Assembly: GCF_023282985.1 (NCBI RefSeq)
Contig: NZ_JAGQDC010000015.1
Location: 62,001 to 126,000, forward strand
DNA length: 64,000 bases
Direction: 5' to 3'
From: Serratia silvae
GTDB lineage: Bacteria > Pseudomonadota > Gammaproteobacteria > Enterobacterales > Enterobacteriaceae
Below the pieces are notes generated by a model. It saw only the letters and a list, made by a program, of their open reading frames with translations, did not search any database and was not told the origin of the DNA. Positions within the stretch are counted from its first letter, which is position 1, and every line of letters starts with the position of its first letter. The position numbers and the translations under genes were made by a program. Positions 28,536 to 37,400 of this stretch are shown one piece after another.

Positions 28536-29437
28536 TAAGAACATTATTCAAGCAGATTTATCGCTATACGCATGCCCGTTCCTTTCGGCATAACGAGAAT
28601 CTATGGCCCTACGTAAAGATTAACCGTGCTACCAGTGGAGAGATCGTTGAGCTGCGTTATAAGCAGCAGCAAATACCGATAGTACAACTCTCTGACATGA
28701 AAGGAAATTTTTCCGGCGATATCCTGCTAACCGCTACCGGTCCTTCAGTGAAAAATCTTTGCCTGGAGAAGTTTCCCTCCATGCCTGCTATGGGGGTTAA
28801 TGGTGCCTACTTCCTGCGGGATCGCGTCGATTTTAAATTCTATATCATTGTGGACATGGGGTTTATTGATCAAAAACCTGAAATTCTCAGCAATATTATT
28901 GACGACCCGCAGTTAATATTGTTCACCACAGTGTATGGTGTGGTTAAAATCGTCGAGAAGTTCGGTTTAAAACGAGTTAAATGCCAGCTTGCAGTAATTG
29001 AAGACGCCGCGTTTAAAATCTACCAACCCAAGATAACCAACGATAAATTGTGGTCGATGTATAGTAATAATAACAATGTTTTTTTTGCCGCTGATCGGAA
29101 GGATATCGCTTTCACTTATGATATTCGCAGCGGCATCTTCGACGCAGGAACTGTCGTTTACTGGGCACTACAGATCCTGACCTTCCTCGGCTTTAAGCAA
29201 CTGTATATCATAGGGTTGGATATGAATAACTTCCACCAACCACGCTTTTATGAAACCACAGAAAATAAATTGCCTACCAATTTGGAAGTGAAAGTTTCCC
29301 ACCTGGTTATGCCCTCCTTCCATCATGCCAGCCAAATTATGAAAGCCAAGAAGATCGCTGTAAAAAATCTTTCAGTCACCAGCGCTATCAGCAATGAAAT
29401 TTTCGACAAGGTTGATTCAAATGAACTTTTCAAATAA
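28532..29437 (+). CDS. WaaZ-like LPS core biosynthesis protein (probable Kdo-adding or GT42-like transferase)
   Basis: A 301-residue protein starting with GTG, overlapping the waaC stop by four bases. The centre reads ILLTATGPSVKNL...MGVNGAYFL, and the C-terminal half has SGIFDAGTVVYWALQILTFLGFKQLYIIGLDMNN followed by PRFYE. This layout (a nucleotide-sugar GPS loop, then a GxD-type strand) resembles E. coli WaaZ, needed for a third Kdo, and more distantly GT42 sialyltransferases. I see resemblance but cannot measure it. Codon use is AT-rich compared with waaC, suggesting exchange together with the ligase gene downstream, which it overlaps by 17 bases. Confidence 0.6.
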   Translation: MIRTLFKQIYRYTHARSFRHNENLWPYVKINRATSGEIVELRYKQQQIPIVQLSDMKGNFSGDILLTATGPSVKNLCLEKFPSMPAMGVNGAYFLRDRVDFKFYIIVDMGFIDQKPEILSNIIDDPQLILFTTVYGVVKIVEKFGLKRVKCQLAVIEDAAFKIYQPKITNDKLWSMYSNNNNVFFAADRKDIAFTYDIRSGIFDAGTVVYWALQILTFLGFKQLYIIGLDMNNFHQPRFYETTENKLPTNLEVKVSHLVMPSFHHASQIMKAKKIAVKNLSVTSAISNEIFDKVDSNELFK

Positions 29438-30590
29438 TGCCTTTCATCCGAAAAAGCTATATATAACGCTATTTTTCCTTTTTTCTTTTTTCAGTGCCAT
29501 TTTTTGTAGCGCTACCAAAGTTAATAATCTGTTCCATCTTTCAGCTATTTTTTTCATTATCACCTTGTATTTAGATAAAGATCTCAGACTATCTTTTTTT
29601 CGCAATCGAGATATCCGTTGCGGCCTGGCACTTATTGCCGCGATGTTGATCTACTTCACCTTGAGTAACCTATGGTCAAACGAGCCATTTAATATAGAAT
29701 CTACCCTAACGCATAGCGTTTATCTACTGCTATATTTGGCAATGTTGATCACCGTTATTAATGGCCAGAAACGTAACCTCTTGTTCACCACAATTATTTT
29801 GGGGTTAACCATCCTGTGCCTGTATTCGATATTTTTTGATTACAGCGACATACTGACAAACCGCTCCTTACCGAAAAGTAATCCTGGTCCGGATAATGTG
29901 ATCGACTTAGCTGGTTTAGCTGGAATAGGTGTGTTCCTCTGCCTGATCGTTTTTCGCGAAAAGCAAAGTAAATTGATGCTAATCGCCATTTCGATACTAT
30001 TTGCCACAATGCTGCTTACTCAAAGCCGCGGGCCTGTACTTTCTTTGCTGATTGCCCTGATGGTGACACTACCCTATAATCATTTGAAATTGAAACACTT
30101 CGCTTATTTTCTGCTCGTATTATTCACCCTGAGTTTAATCATTATCCTTACAGAATTGGGGCATTTACTGATCGCTCGCTTCCAGGAAATGTACGTTCAA
30201 AGCTTTCTGCGTTTAAGCATCTGGCACCATACATTCGACTTGGTAAAGCAAGCACCTTATTTTGGCTATGGATTCAACTATGAGCTAGATTTCACCAATT
30301 ATTCTGGCGAACATATCCACACCACACACAGCCTTTACTGGGGGACATTGCTAAAAGGCGGAATTGTGGGGCTGGGAACGTTGCTCGCGGTATTAAGTTA
30401 TTGCGGATTTCTGGCTATACAACATCTACACAACGGCAGAAGATTGGAAGCGGGGTTATTTATCTTCGCGCTATTGTTTTATACCTCACAGGGTATGTTC
30501 ATGATAGGTAACCCAGCTGAATTTTGGTACCTGTTCTGGTTCCCGCTAGGGGTTCTCATGACCACCAATTTAAACTCCCGTACTTATTGA
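29421..30590 (+). CDS. waaL: WaaL-type O-antigen ligase
   Basis: A polytopic inner-membrane protein of 389 residues with about ten to twelve hydrophobic segments. It joins undecaprenyl-linked O-antigen to the lipid A core on the periplasmic side. The Wzy_C/ligase signature region is visible as LLTQSRGPVLSLLIALMV (conserved Arg), and the large periplasmic loop carries GYGFNYELDF...HTTHSLYWGTLLKGGIVG with the conserved His. The start ATG lies inside the preceding gene (17-base overlap). Base composition is clearly AT-rich against the GC-rich neighbours, as is common for O-antigen ligases, which vary with core type. Confidence 0.85.
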   Translation: MNFSNNAFHPKKLYITLFFLFSFFSAIFCSATKVNNLFHLSAIFFIITLYLDKDLRLSFFRNRDIRCGLALIAAMLIYFTLSNLWSNEPFNIESTLTHSVYLLLYLAMLITVINGQKRNLLFTTIILGLTILCLYSIFFDYSDILTNRSLPKSNPGPDNVIDLAGLAGIGVFLCLIVFREKQSKLMLIAISILFATMLLTQSRGPVLSLLIALMVTLPYNHLKLKHFAYFLLVLFTLSLIIILTELGHLLIARFQEMYVQSFLRLSIWHHTFDLVKQAPYFGYGFNYELDFTNYSGEHIHTTHSLYWGTLLKGGIVGLGTLLAVLSYCGFLAIQHLHNGRRLEAGLFIFALLFYTSQGMFMIGNPAEFWYLFWFPLGVLMTTNLNSRTY

Positions 30591-30599
30591 GTCCGGGCT

Positions 30600-30626
30600 G
30601 AGCCACCCATTCGGTGGCTCTATTTT
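30600..30626 (+). terminator. Terminator after waaL
   Basis: Eight-bp stem GAGCCACC/GGTGGCTC (30600-30607, 30613-30620), loop CATTC, then TATTTT. It ends the hldD-waaL transcript just before the convergent GT9 gene. Confidence 0.85.
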
Positions 30627-30631
30627 ACATT

Positions 30632-31729
30632 CTAATAAGCTATCTTCTGTGTTGCAGATGCTTTAACCATCTTCGCAATCTGCTCTCCTATCCGTTGGGT
30701 AATCAGCTCAATCGGTACATCGCTCACGTTCATCTGATCCGTCACAAGTTGCACTGCATTATCATAATTGGGTGACCAGATGACATGCCCAGGTAAACCA
30801 GTATCCTTGAGCTTTCGTTGGTTATAAATCGCGACCAATCGTTTGTTGAATGCGCAGGCCATATGCACCACCGACGTATCCGGGGAAATAATCAAATCAG
30901 CCCTTTTTACTATTTCTACCGCCGTGTTTACAGTACTGCCGGGAATATAAATACACTCGGTAATATTGAGAGAGGCAACCTTCGTTTCCTGGCCGATGAG
31001 GAGTACCTGAACATTGATATTCAACGAGTTGATAAAATCAACGATGTTCACAATTTGCGCATGGGAGAAGTCTTTGTCTTCAGAACCAGTGAACGGATTT
31101 ACTGCGATCAGATAATCATAATAAAGCTCTGCCAAGGCTGCATCGACCTTATCGATAGACACCGATGTGGGCTTTAAAGCATAGCTATATTCTTCACAAC
31201 CAACACCCAACAAACGTAACACTCTCTTATGTCGTTCAGTAACGTGCTTTTCGGCGTCAAGGAAATCAATCGAGGTGTCATACATTGAAAAAAAATTCTT
31301 GTTAAAACCAATGACGTGTTTGGCACCCAGCTTATGGATTAGCCTGCAGCGTTCATAGGTGGTAACATCATCGAAATCAATCACCACATCAAAATTTTCT
31401 TTCTTGAGCACACTCAGCGATGCGCGACGCCGATACAGATAGCATTTGGTTACGTACTGCAGACCAGAGAGTAAATTTGCACAAGCAGGCCCGGATAGAA
31501 CAGAAACCTTGTGACCAGCATCAGCAAGCTTCTTAATAGCCCCGGTAGCAACCACCATATCACCGATTTTATCGTCCAGACGCAGTAACAAAATTTTTTT
31601 TGCATTTACCCAATCGAAATTTTCGCCGTTCTTCTTTTTAGACCAATTACACCAGGCAAGAAGAAGTTGTAGCTTCAGCTTCCTCAACACTACATTTTTA
31701 TTCCTGGTAATTTTTCCAAATGGCTTCAT
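30632..31729 (-). CDS. GT9 family glycosyltransferase (putative heptosyltransferase), LPS core
   Basis: A 365-residue protein with the GT9 layout: a long basic N terminus (about 1-43), then KKILLLRLDDKIGDMVVATGAIKKLADAGHKVSVL and the donor-binding ISPDTSVVHMACAFNKRLVAIYN in the C-terminal domain. GT9 enzymes mostly move heptose from ADP-heptose; the acceptor here is unknown. It is on the reverse strand, last of the set wabN-GT9-GT9, 69 bases after the previous gene. AT content is higher than in waaF/waaC. It could add an outer-core heptose; other sugars cannot be excluded. Confidence 0.8.
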   Translation of the reverse strand: MKPFGKITRNKNVVLRKLKLQLLLAWCNWSKKKNGENFDWVNAKKILLLRLDDKIGDMVVATGAIKKLADAGHKVSVLSGPACANLLSGLQYVTKCYLYRRRASLSVLKKENFDVVIDFDDVTTYERCRLIHKLGAKHVIGFNKNFFSMYDTSIDFLDAEKHVTERHKRVLRLLGVGCEEYSYALKPTSVSIDKVDAALAELYYDYLIAVNPFTGSEDKDFSHAQIVNIVDFINSLNINVQVLLIGQETKVASLNITECIYIPGSTVNTAVEIVKRADLIISPDTSVVHMACAFNKRLVAIYNQRKLKDTGLPGHVIWSPNYDNAVQLVTDQMNVSDVPIELITQRIGEQIAKMVKASATQKIAY

Positions 31730-31798
31730 CGTTAATAGCTCACTGTATCGGTATAATATCGTTGAAATTGCTCACATCATTAAAATCCGGTGTCTCGG

Positions 31799-32890
31799 TT
31801 ATTCGGCAATTAATTTCATTGTCCGCTCCATGACTTCAGCGCTGGAGATAATGCTTAATGGTTGATGACACTGCTCTTCACTTAGGTTGAGCGATTCTGC
31901 TGGCACATATATTACCTGATGACGCTCGATATTCTGATACGGCCCTGTTTGGTGTGGGTCGGCCGTAACAAACAGGCTGACGGTTTTGGTTTTCAAAGCA
32001 ATAGCAAGATGTAACGGCCCAGTGTCTCCAGTAACCAGCACATCCATATTTTTCATCACAGCCAGTAATTGCGGCAGCGTTGTCTTACCAATATAACTGA
32101 TAACCCGCCCCTGCTCTTCCTCCGTCAACCCCGCTATGAACTCACTCTCAAACACCTGCTCTTTCGGCGTGCCGATCAAAGCAATCGAGTATTCAGGTGA
32201 GCGTGCCAGCAGCATTTTAGCCAAGCTGACAAAGTGGTTCACTGGCCAACAACGTAACGGTTCGGATGCCCCCATCTGGAAACCAACCACGATTTTTCCC
32301 GGCTGTTTCTGCTGCAGCGGGAAATCGATCGGGATAAACATTTCCCGGTTTTGTGTATCGCAGCCTAACTGACCAACCAAATCCAATTTACGCTGGATCA
32401 AATGACCGCCACCTCGAACACTGGAGCCGGTCAGCCAGTGATTCACGCCAGTCAGCTCATTTTTATAAACATCTTTGAATAGATACTCGCAACCTGAAAA
32501 AATCGCCGTGATGATGTCATAAGGGGCTTTTGAATGTAGTACCACCACCAGCTGCGGCCGTCTTTTCTTTAGCTGGCAGATAACCTTGAGCATATCCTTG
32601 GCTTTGTGATCCCAATAAATCACGTGATCAAAATAGCGGCTGGTGCCGACCAGACCACCGTTTTTATAGCTGGAGACCAGGGTGAACTTGGCTGCAGGAT
32701 AACGCTCACGGAGCGCACGGATCGCTGGCGTGTTGAACATCAAATCGCCCAGCGCAGTGGTTGAGAAAATAGCAATGCGGTCAAACTCGCGGCTTTTATC
32801 GAACGAGTGTTTATCTTTAAAATTACTGCCAAACTTTGTATAAAGCCGGAGACAAGCATTCACCAGCTTGACTTTCCATTTTTTCGACAT
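31799..32890 (-). CDS. GT9 family glycosyltransferase (putative heptosyltransferase), LPS core
   Basis: A 363-residue GT9 protein: DRIAIFSTTALGDLMFNTPAIRALRERYPAAKFTLV near the N terminus (after about 33 basic residues), KIVVGFQMGASEPLRCWPVNHF in the middle and LVTGDTGPLHLAIALKTKTVSLF in the donor site. It begins one base after the wabN stop codon, so the two are tightly coupled. Its acceptor is not known. It differs clearly in sequence from the other two unassigned GT9 proteins of the cluster, so they are not recent copies. Confidence 0.82.
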   Translation of the reverse strand: MSKKWKVKLVNACLRLYTKFGSNFKDKHSFDKSREFDRIAIFSTTALGDLMFNTPAIRALRERYPAAKFTLVSSYKNGGLVGTSRYFDHVIYWDHKAKDMLKVICQLKKRRPQLVVVLHSKAPYDIITAIFSGCEYLFKDVYKNELTGVNHWLTGSSVRGGGHLIQRKLDLVGQLGCDTQNREMFIPIDFPLQQKQPGKIVVGFQMGASEPLRCWPVNHFVSLAKMLLARSPEYSIALIGTPKEQVFESEFIAGLTEEEQGRVISYIGKTTLPQLLAVMKNMDVLVTGDTGPLHLAIALKTKTVSLFVTADPHQTGPYQNIERHQVIYVPAESLNLSEEQCHQPLSIISSAEVMERTMKLIAE

Positions 32891-32891
32891 G

Positions 32892-33848
32892 TTAATTCAC
32901 TTTCAGTTGATAGTATTCAGCCAAGGTCATGCCAACCGTGCGCTGTTGCAACCAGGCAAACAGCTGCTCCAAATCGCGATATAACGCGTCAATATCCTGC
33001 TCGGTCTTAAACGTCGGGCTGCCTCCCGGCATAAACTCGGAGGAATGCAGCATAAACTCGACATAATCGTGCCCCTGCGCCAGAGAGCGTTCGGCCACCA
33101 GTTTCATCTTGTCCAGATTGTTACCTGAGGGGCGCAGCCAATGCACCGACGGTGAGCGTTTTTTACCCCGCAGGCGGTCATAGCCCTGCTTCACCGCATT
33201 CATCAGCGCCGAATGTTTATACTGAATGCTCATGGGCACTTCCAACAGCGTGGAATCACCGGGTTGGGCGATATTGGCCGGATCGATAAAATAGGCCTTC
33301 GAGGGGAAATGACGATAGTCGGTCCCACCGTTGCCCTGCGGATTACCGGGCGAATATTGCCAGTTAACGCGCGGAGTGACGGAACAATCGACCTGATAGC
33401 CATATTCCAGCAACAATGAGGCATAAAACTCATTAAACGCCCAGCGCCCGGCACGGTGGCTGAGCATCTTGGTCTGGAAGGTATCCTCCAGCAGCTTGGT
33501 CATATGATCGACCTTGGCGCGAATTTGGTCGGCTGGGTATTCGATCAGATAGGGTTTATGCCGCCAGTCATCTTCGGTGAGCGGCGTCAGCGGCGGACTG
33601 TTCCAGGCGTGCAGGTGCATTCCCACTTCGCCGGTGCCGCGCGCTATCACGTCGCGGGCAAATTCAACGTACTGTGCATCCACCGCCATTTCATAGTTGG
33701 TCAGGTAAACCGGCTTGCAGGCGTATTTTTCACACAGCGTCTGAAAGCGCGGTAAAAAACGCGTGTTCTCGGTCGAAATGCGGTCGTGGTTTTGCCACAG
33801 ATTATCGCCTTCGGTATCAATCGTGATAAGAAACGCCGGTTTAGTCAT
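32892..33848 (-). CDS. wabN: WabN-like LPS core deacetylase
   Basis: A 318-residue protein of the polysaccharide-deacetylase (NodB-like) fold. The metal-site motifs are FLITIDTEGDN (Asp residues) at the N terminus and MHLHAWNSPPL (two His) at about residue 97, with SHRAGRWAFN and a late HSSEFMPGGS. In Klebsiella and Serratia, WabN removes the acetyl group from core GlcNAc that WabH has added, leaving glucosamine. The partners wabG and wabH lie on the opposite strand just across a 215-base divergent gap. The symbol is assigned from fold and location. Confidence 0.78.
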   Translation of the reverse strand: MTKPAFLITIDTEGDNLWQNHDRISTENTRFLPRFQTLCEKYACKPVYLTNYEMAVDAQYVEFARDVIARGTGEVGMHLHAWNSPPLTPLTEDDWRHKPYLIEYPADQIRAKVDHMTKLLEDTFQTKMLSHRAGRWAFNEFYASLLLEYGYQVDCSVTPRVNWQYSPGNPQGNGGTDYRHFPSKAYFIDPANIAQPGDSTLLEVPMSIQYKHSALMNAVKQGYDRLRGKKRSPSVHWLRPSGNNLDKMKLVAERSLAQGHDYVEFMLHSSEFMPGGSPTFKTEQDIDALYRDLEQLFAWLQQRTVGMTLAEYYQLKVN

Positions 33849-34063
33849 ACATTGGGAGCCTGATAGTCACAGATTTACATTATGTTACGCAGCCCCATTC
33901 CTCAGGGCAAACGACTTTATCGCCTCGTTTGGACAACATTGAGCCGTAATTGTCACCCCACGCCACTATTTTTTTCTGCACAGGCAAGAAAACCGAGCAA
34001 CAGTAGCCACATGCAATCGGGTCATTTAGAATCAAAGATTGGTTTCCCTGAAAGCGACTGACT

Positions 34064-35143
34064 ATGAACGACGCGCCAGCCCCTGTTTCTGCCACGCCCA
34101 TACAGCGTATTCTGATCGTCAAGCTGCGCCATCATGGCGATATGCTGCTGACCACTCCGGTCATCAATACGCTGCGGCAGAACTATCCCGACGCTCAGAT
34201 CGACATCCTGCTGTACAAAGAAACGCGGGATATGTTGGCGAGCAACCCGGCGCTATCGCAAATATTTGTTATCGATCGCCAGTGGAAAAAGCAGGGCACC
34301 AAGGCACACTTGGGCCACGAACTGCATCTGATCCGTCAGTTGCAGGCACAACGCTACGATCTGGTGGTCAACCTGGCCGATCAGTGGCGCAGCGCGTTGA
34401 TTACCCGCCTCACCGGGGCACGCATTCGGCTGGGGTTCGATTTCCCCAAGCGCCGTGGCATCCTGTGGCGCTATTGCCACACTCAGTTGGTGCCGGTAGC
34501 CGGACACGAACATCTGCATACCGTTGAACAAAACCTGTCGCTGCTGCAACCGCTGGGTTTACCTGAGCAAAACCAGCAGGTCACCATGAGCTACAGCCCG
34601 CAAGATTGGCAGGCCAGCCACCAGCTTTTGCAACAAAATGGCGTCACCGGTAGCTATATCGTGGTACAACCCACCTCGCGCTGGTTCTTTAAATGCTGGA
34701 GCGAAGAAAAAATGGCGGCCACCATTAGCGCATTGCAGGCCGAAGGGCACCAATTGGTGCTCACCTCGGGGCCGGATGCCAAAGAGCAAGACATGGTGGC
34801 GCAAATATTGAAACAGTGCCCACAGCAAGGGGTAGTTTCTCTGGCCGGGCAGTTGACCCTGCGTCAGTTGGCGGCGTTGATCGACCATGCCAAACTGTTT
34901 ATCGGGGTTGATTCTGTCCCCATGCATATGGCGGCGGCATTACAGACGCCCTGCGTGGCGCTGTTCGGGCCCTCTAAGCTGGTCTTCTGGCGCCCCTGGC
35001 AGGTTATCGGCCAGGTGATTTGGGCCGGGGACTACGGCAACCTGCCGGACCCGGATGCTATTGATACCGGTACCGATCAGCGCTACCTGGACCTTATTCC
35101 TACAGACGTGGTGATTGCAGCCGCGCGGAGCACGCTTGCATGA
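34064..35143 (+). CDS. waaQ: WaaQ, LPS heptosyltransferase III
   Basis: GT9 transferase that adds the branching third heptose to heptose II. It has 359 residues. Seen: IQRILIVKLRHHGDMLLTTPVINTLRQNYPDAQIDIL, VNLADQWRSALITRL, the central VVQPTSRWFFKCW and the donor motif IGVDSVPMHMAAALQTPCVALFGPS, which is typical of WaaQ. It overlaps wabG by four bases (ATGA). First gene of waaQ-wabG-wabH. Confidence 0.92.
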   Translation: MNDAPAPVSATPIQRILIVKLRHHGDMLLTTPVINTLRQNYPDAQIDILLYKETRDMLASNPALSQIFVIDRQWKKQGTKAHLGHELHLIRQLQAQRYDLVVNLADQWRSALITRLTGARIRLGFDFPKRRGILWRYCHTQLVPVAGHEHLHTVEQNLSLLQPLGLPEQNQQVTMSYSPQDWQASHQLLQQNGVTGSYIVVQPTSRWFFKCWSEEKMAATISALQAEGHQLVLTSGPDAKEQDMVAQILKQCPQQGVVSLAGQLTLRQLAALIDHAKLFIGVDSVPMHMAAALQTPCVALFGPSKLVFWRPWQVIGQVIWAGDYGNLPDPDAIDTGTDQRYLDLIPTDVVIAAARSTLA

Positions 35144-36267
35144 AAGCATTTCGCCTGGCGATTGTTCGCCAAAAATACCGCCCGGACGGCGGGGCAGAAC
35201 GTTTCGTTTCCCGTGCCCTGGAGGCGCTGGAACAACAAGATCTGGATCTGAACGTCATTACCCGCGAATGGCAGGGGGACGTCAACCCAAACTGGCACAT
35301 CCACCTGTGCAACCCGATGAAGTTCGGGCGCATCAGTCGCGAACGCGGTTTTGCCGAAGCGGCTCGGGCTTTGTGGCAGAAAGAGATCTTCGATCTGGTA
35401 CAAAGCCATGAACGCATCCCCGGCTGTGATATCTATCGCGCCGGTGACGGCGTCCATCGCCGCTGGCTGCTGCAACGGGCACGCCTGTTGCCGGAGTGGC
35501 GGCGCAAATGGCTGTTCTCCAACCGCTATCACCGCTATGTGATGTGTGCCGAACGCGCCATGTATGCCGCACCAGAGCTGAAAGCGGTGATCTGCAACGC
35601 CGAGATGATCAAACGGGAAATCATCGCCGATTTCGGCGTGCCTGCCGATAAAATCACGGTGATCTACAATGCCATCGACAATCAGAAATTTTTACCGGCG
35701 AATGAGCTACAGCGGCAACAGTTGCGGGCGCAGTATCAGATCCCGCAACAGGCGCACTGCCTGATCTTTGTCGGTTCTGGCTTTGAACGTAAAGGGTTGG
35801 CAGCCGCTATTCGTGCCGTTGCCGCCTCCAACAGCTACCTATTGGTGGTGGGCAAGGATAAAGCAGAAAAGCGTTACCGCTCACTGGCACAAAAGCTGGG
35901 TTGTGGTGACCGGGTGCGTTTCATGGGCGTACAGAAACAGACGTTGCCATTCTATCAGGCCGCCGATGCCCTGTTGCTGCCAACGCTGTACGATCCGTTC
36001 CCCAATGTGATTTTGGAAGCCATGTCATGCGGGCTACCGGTGATCACCAGCACCACCTGCGGTGGCGCTGAGTTCATCACTCCGGGGCAAAACGGCTTTG
36101 TCTGCGATGCGCTGGACATCAGCGCCCTCACCAACGCTATCGTTGCACTACCACGGCAAGCCCTGGGATCGAGCATGGGAGAGGCGGCACGGCTGCGTAT
36201 CATGTCGGCCACACCAGCACACCTCTCAGAACAGCTCATATCGCTGTATAACCGACTGCTGGACTAA
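35140..36267 (+). CDS. wabG: WabG-type core glycosyltransferase (galacturonic acid to heptose II)
   Basis: GT4, GT-B fold transferase of 375 residues. The N terminus FRLAIVRQKYRPDGGAERFVSRALEAL and the segments QSHERIPGCDIYRAGDGVHRRWL and PTLYDPFPNVILEAMSCGLPVI match Klebsiella WabG, which adds GalA to heptose II as the first outer-core sugar; E. coli WaaG, its relative, adds glucose instead. Identity to WabG rather than WaaG rests on the N-terminal VRQKYRPDGGAERF pattern. It starts within the waaQ stop and is followed three bases later by wabH. Confidence 0.88.
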   Translation: MKAFRLAIVRQKYRPDGGAERFVSRALEALEQQDLDLNVITREWQGDVNPNWHIHLCNPMKFGRISRERGFAEAARALWQKEIFDLVQSHERIPGCDIYRAGDGVHRRWLLQRARLLPEWRRKWLFSNRYHRYVMCAERAMYAAPELKAVICNAEMIKREIIADFGVPADKITVIYNAIDNQKFLPANELQRQQLRAQYQIPQQAHCLIFVGSGFERKGLAAAIRAVAASNSYLLVVGKDKAEKRYRSLAQKLGCGDRVRFMGVQKQTLPFYQAADALLLPTLYDPFPNVILEAMSCGLPVITSTTCGGAEFITPGQNGFVCDALDISALTNAIVALPRQALGSSMGEAARLRIMSATPAHLSEQLISLYNRLLD

Positions 36268-36270
36268 CTT

Positions 36271-37368
36271 ATGCGTATTCTGATGATTATCGACGGCCTG
36301 CCGGGCGGCGGAGCGGAAAAAGTGGTACTGACCCTGTGCCAGGGCATGCAGCAGTTGGGGCATGATGTCAGCCTGATCTCATTGCGCGACGTCTGCAACT
36401 ACCCGATCCCCACCGGCATTGATTATCAGGTGCTCACCGACAACTGTCGATCGCCTTGGCGTAAGCTGACCGAGCTGGCACGCCGCGCCGCGATGTTGGA
36501 TCGCGCGATTGCCGCCAACGAGCAGCAGCACGGCCGTTACGATCTGGTGTTTTCCAACCTGCATAAGACCGATCGTATCGTCAGCCATAGCAAAGTGCTG
36601 GACAGCACCCGGCTGTGGTTCTGCATTCACGGTATCCTGTCCACCTCCTACCTGGGTCACCGCACCGGCCTCGATCGCTGGCTGAAACGCCGCAAGGTCG
36701 CGGGCGTCTACCAACGGCAGAATATCGTTGCCGTTTCACAGGCAGTGGGCAATGACCTACAGCAAAACCTGGGGATTGCTCCAAACCGGCTGGCGGTGAT
36801 CAACAACCCGTTCGATATCGCCGCCATCGAACAGCAGGCGGCAGAACCCTGTGAACTGGCGGGTAAAGACTATCTGGTGCACGTAGGCCGTTTTCATCCC
36901 CATAAACGCCACGACCGCCTGCTGAAAGCCTACGCCCTGTCTGGTATTCAGGCCCCCTTGGCGCTGGTAGGTACCGGCAATGAAACGCATATCAACGAGA
37001 TCAAACATCTTGCCGCAGAGTTGAACATTAGCGATCGCGTGCTGTTCCTCGGTTTTCAGGCTAACCCCTATCCCCTGATCAAACACGCTGCGATGCTGGT
37101 GCTCAGTTCAGACAGTGAAGGGTTCGGTAACGTGCTGGTTGAAGCCTTGCTGTGTGACACGCCGGTCGTCAGCACCCGTTGCCCTGGCGGGCCTGAGGAA
37201 ATTCTGGAAAAAGCGGGGTTAACTCGTGCGCTGGCAGAATTAAATGAAACCTCACTGGCGGAGAAAATGGCAGAGATTTATGCTCAGCCGCCGGTCATTA
37301 ATCACCAGCAGCTACTGAGCTATGGCCTGGAGCCTATTTGCCAACAGTACCTGGCGTTAAAGAAATAA
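36271..37368 (+). CDS. wabH: WabH-type core glycosyltransferase (GlcNAc)
   Basis: GT4 transferase of 365 residues. It has MRILMIIDGLPGGGAEKVVLTLCQGM at the N terminus, the hinge-side LVHVGRFHPHKRHDRLLKAYAL, and the E-x7-E donor motif SEGFGNVLVEALLC with a STRCPGGPEEIL loop. In Klebsiella WabH adds GlcNAc to the GalA placed by WabG; WabN then deacetylates it. All three genes are present here, which supports the assignment. Last gene of waaQ-wabG-wabH, ended by a hairpin. Confidence 0.82.
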   Translation: MRILMIIDGLPGGGAEKVVLTLCQGMQQLGHDVSLISLRDVCNYPIPTGIDYQVLTDNCRSPWRKLTELARRAAMLDRAIAANEQQHGRYDLVFSNLHKTDRIVSHSKVLDSTRLWFCIHGILSTSYLGHRTGLDRWLKRRKVAGVYQRQNIVAVSQAVGNDLQQNLGIAPNRLAVINNPFDIAAIEQQAAEPCELAGKDYLVHVGRFHPHKRHDRLLKAYALSGIQAPLALVGTGNETHINEIKHLAAELNISDRVLFLGFQANPYPLIKHAAMLVLSSDSEGFGNVLVEALLCDTPVVSTRCPGGPEEILEKAGLTRALAELNETSLAEKMAEIYAQPPVINHQQLLSYGLEPICQQYLALKK

Positions 37369-37372
37369 GTCT

Positions 37373-37391
37373 AGGCAGGTTTACCCTGCCT
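37373..37391 (+). terminator. Terminator after wabH
   Basis: Seven-bp stem AGGCAGG/CCTGCCT around loop TTTAC, then GGTTGTT. The T content is modest. It lies between convergent wabH and a GT9 gene and could act in both directions. Confidence 0.65.
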
Positions 37392-37400
37392 GGTTGTTAA

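Noticed and set aside
33849-34063. JUMPstart/ops (RfaH) element ahead of waaQ
   Set aside because: No GGCGGTAG-type sequence is found in the divergent gap.
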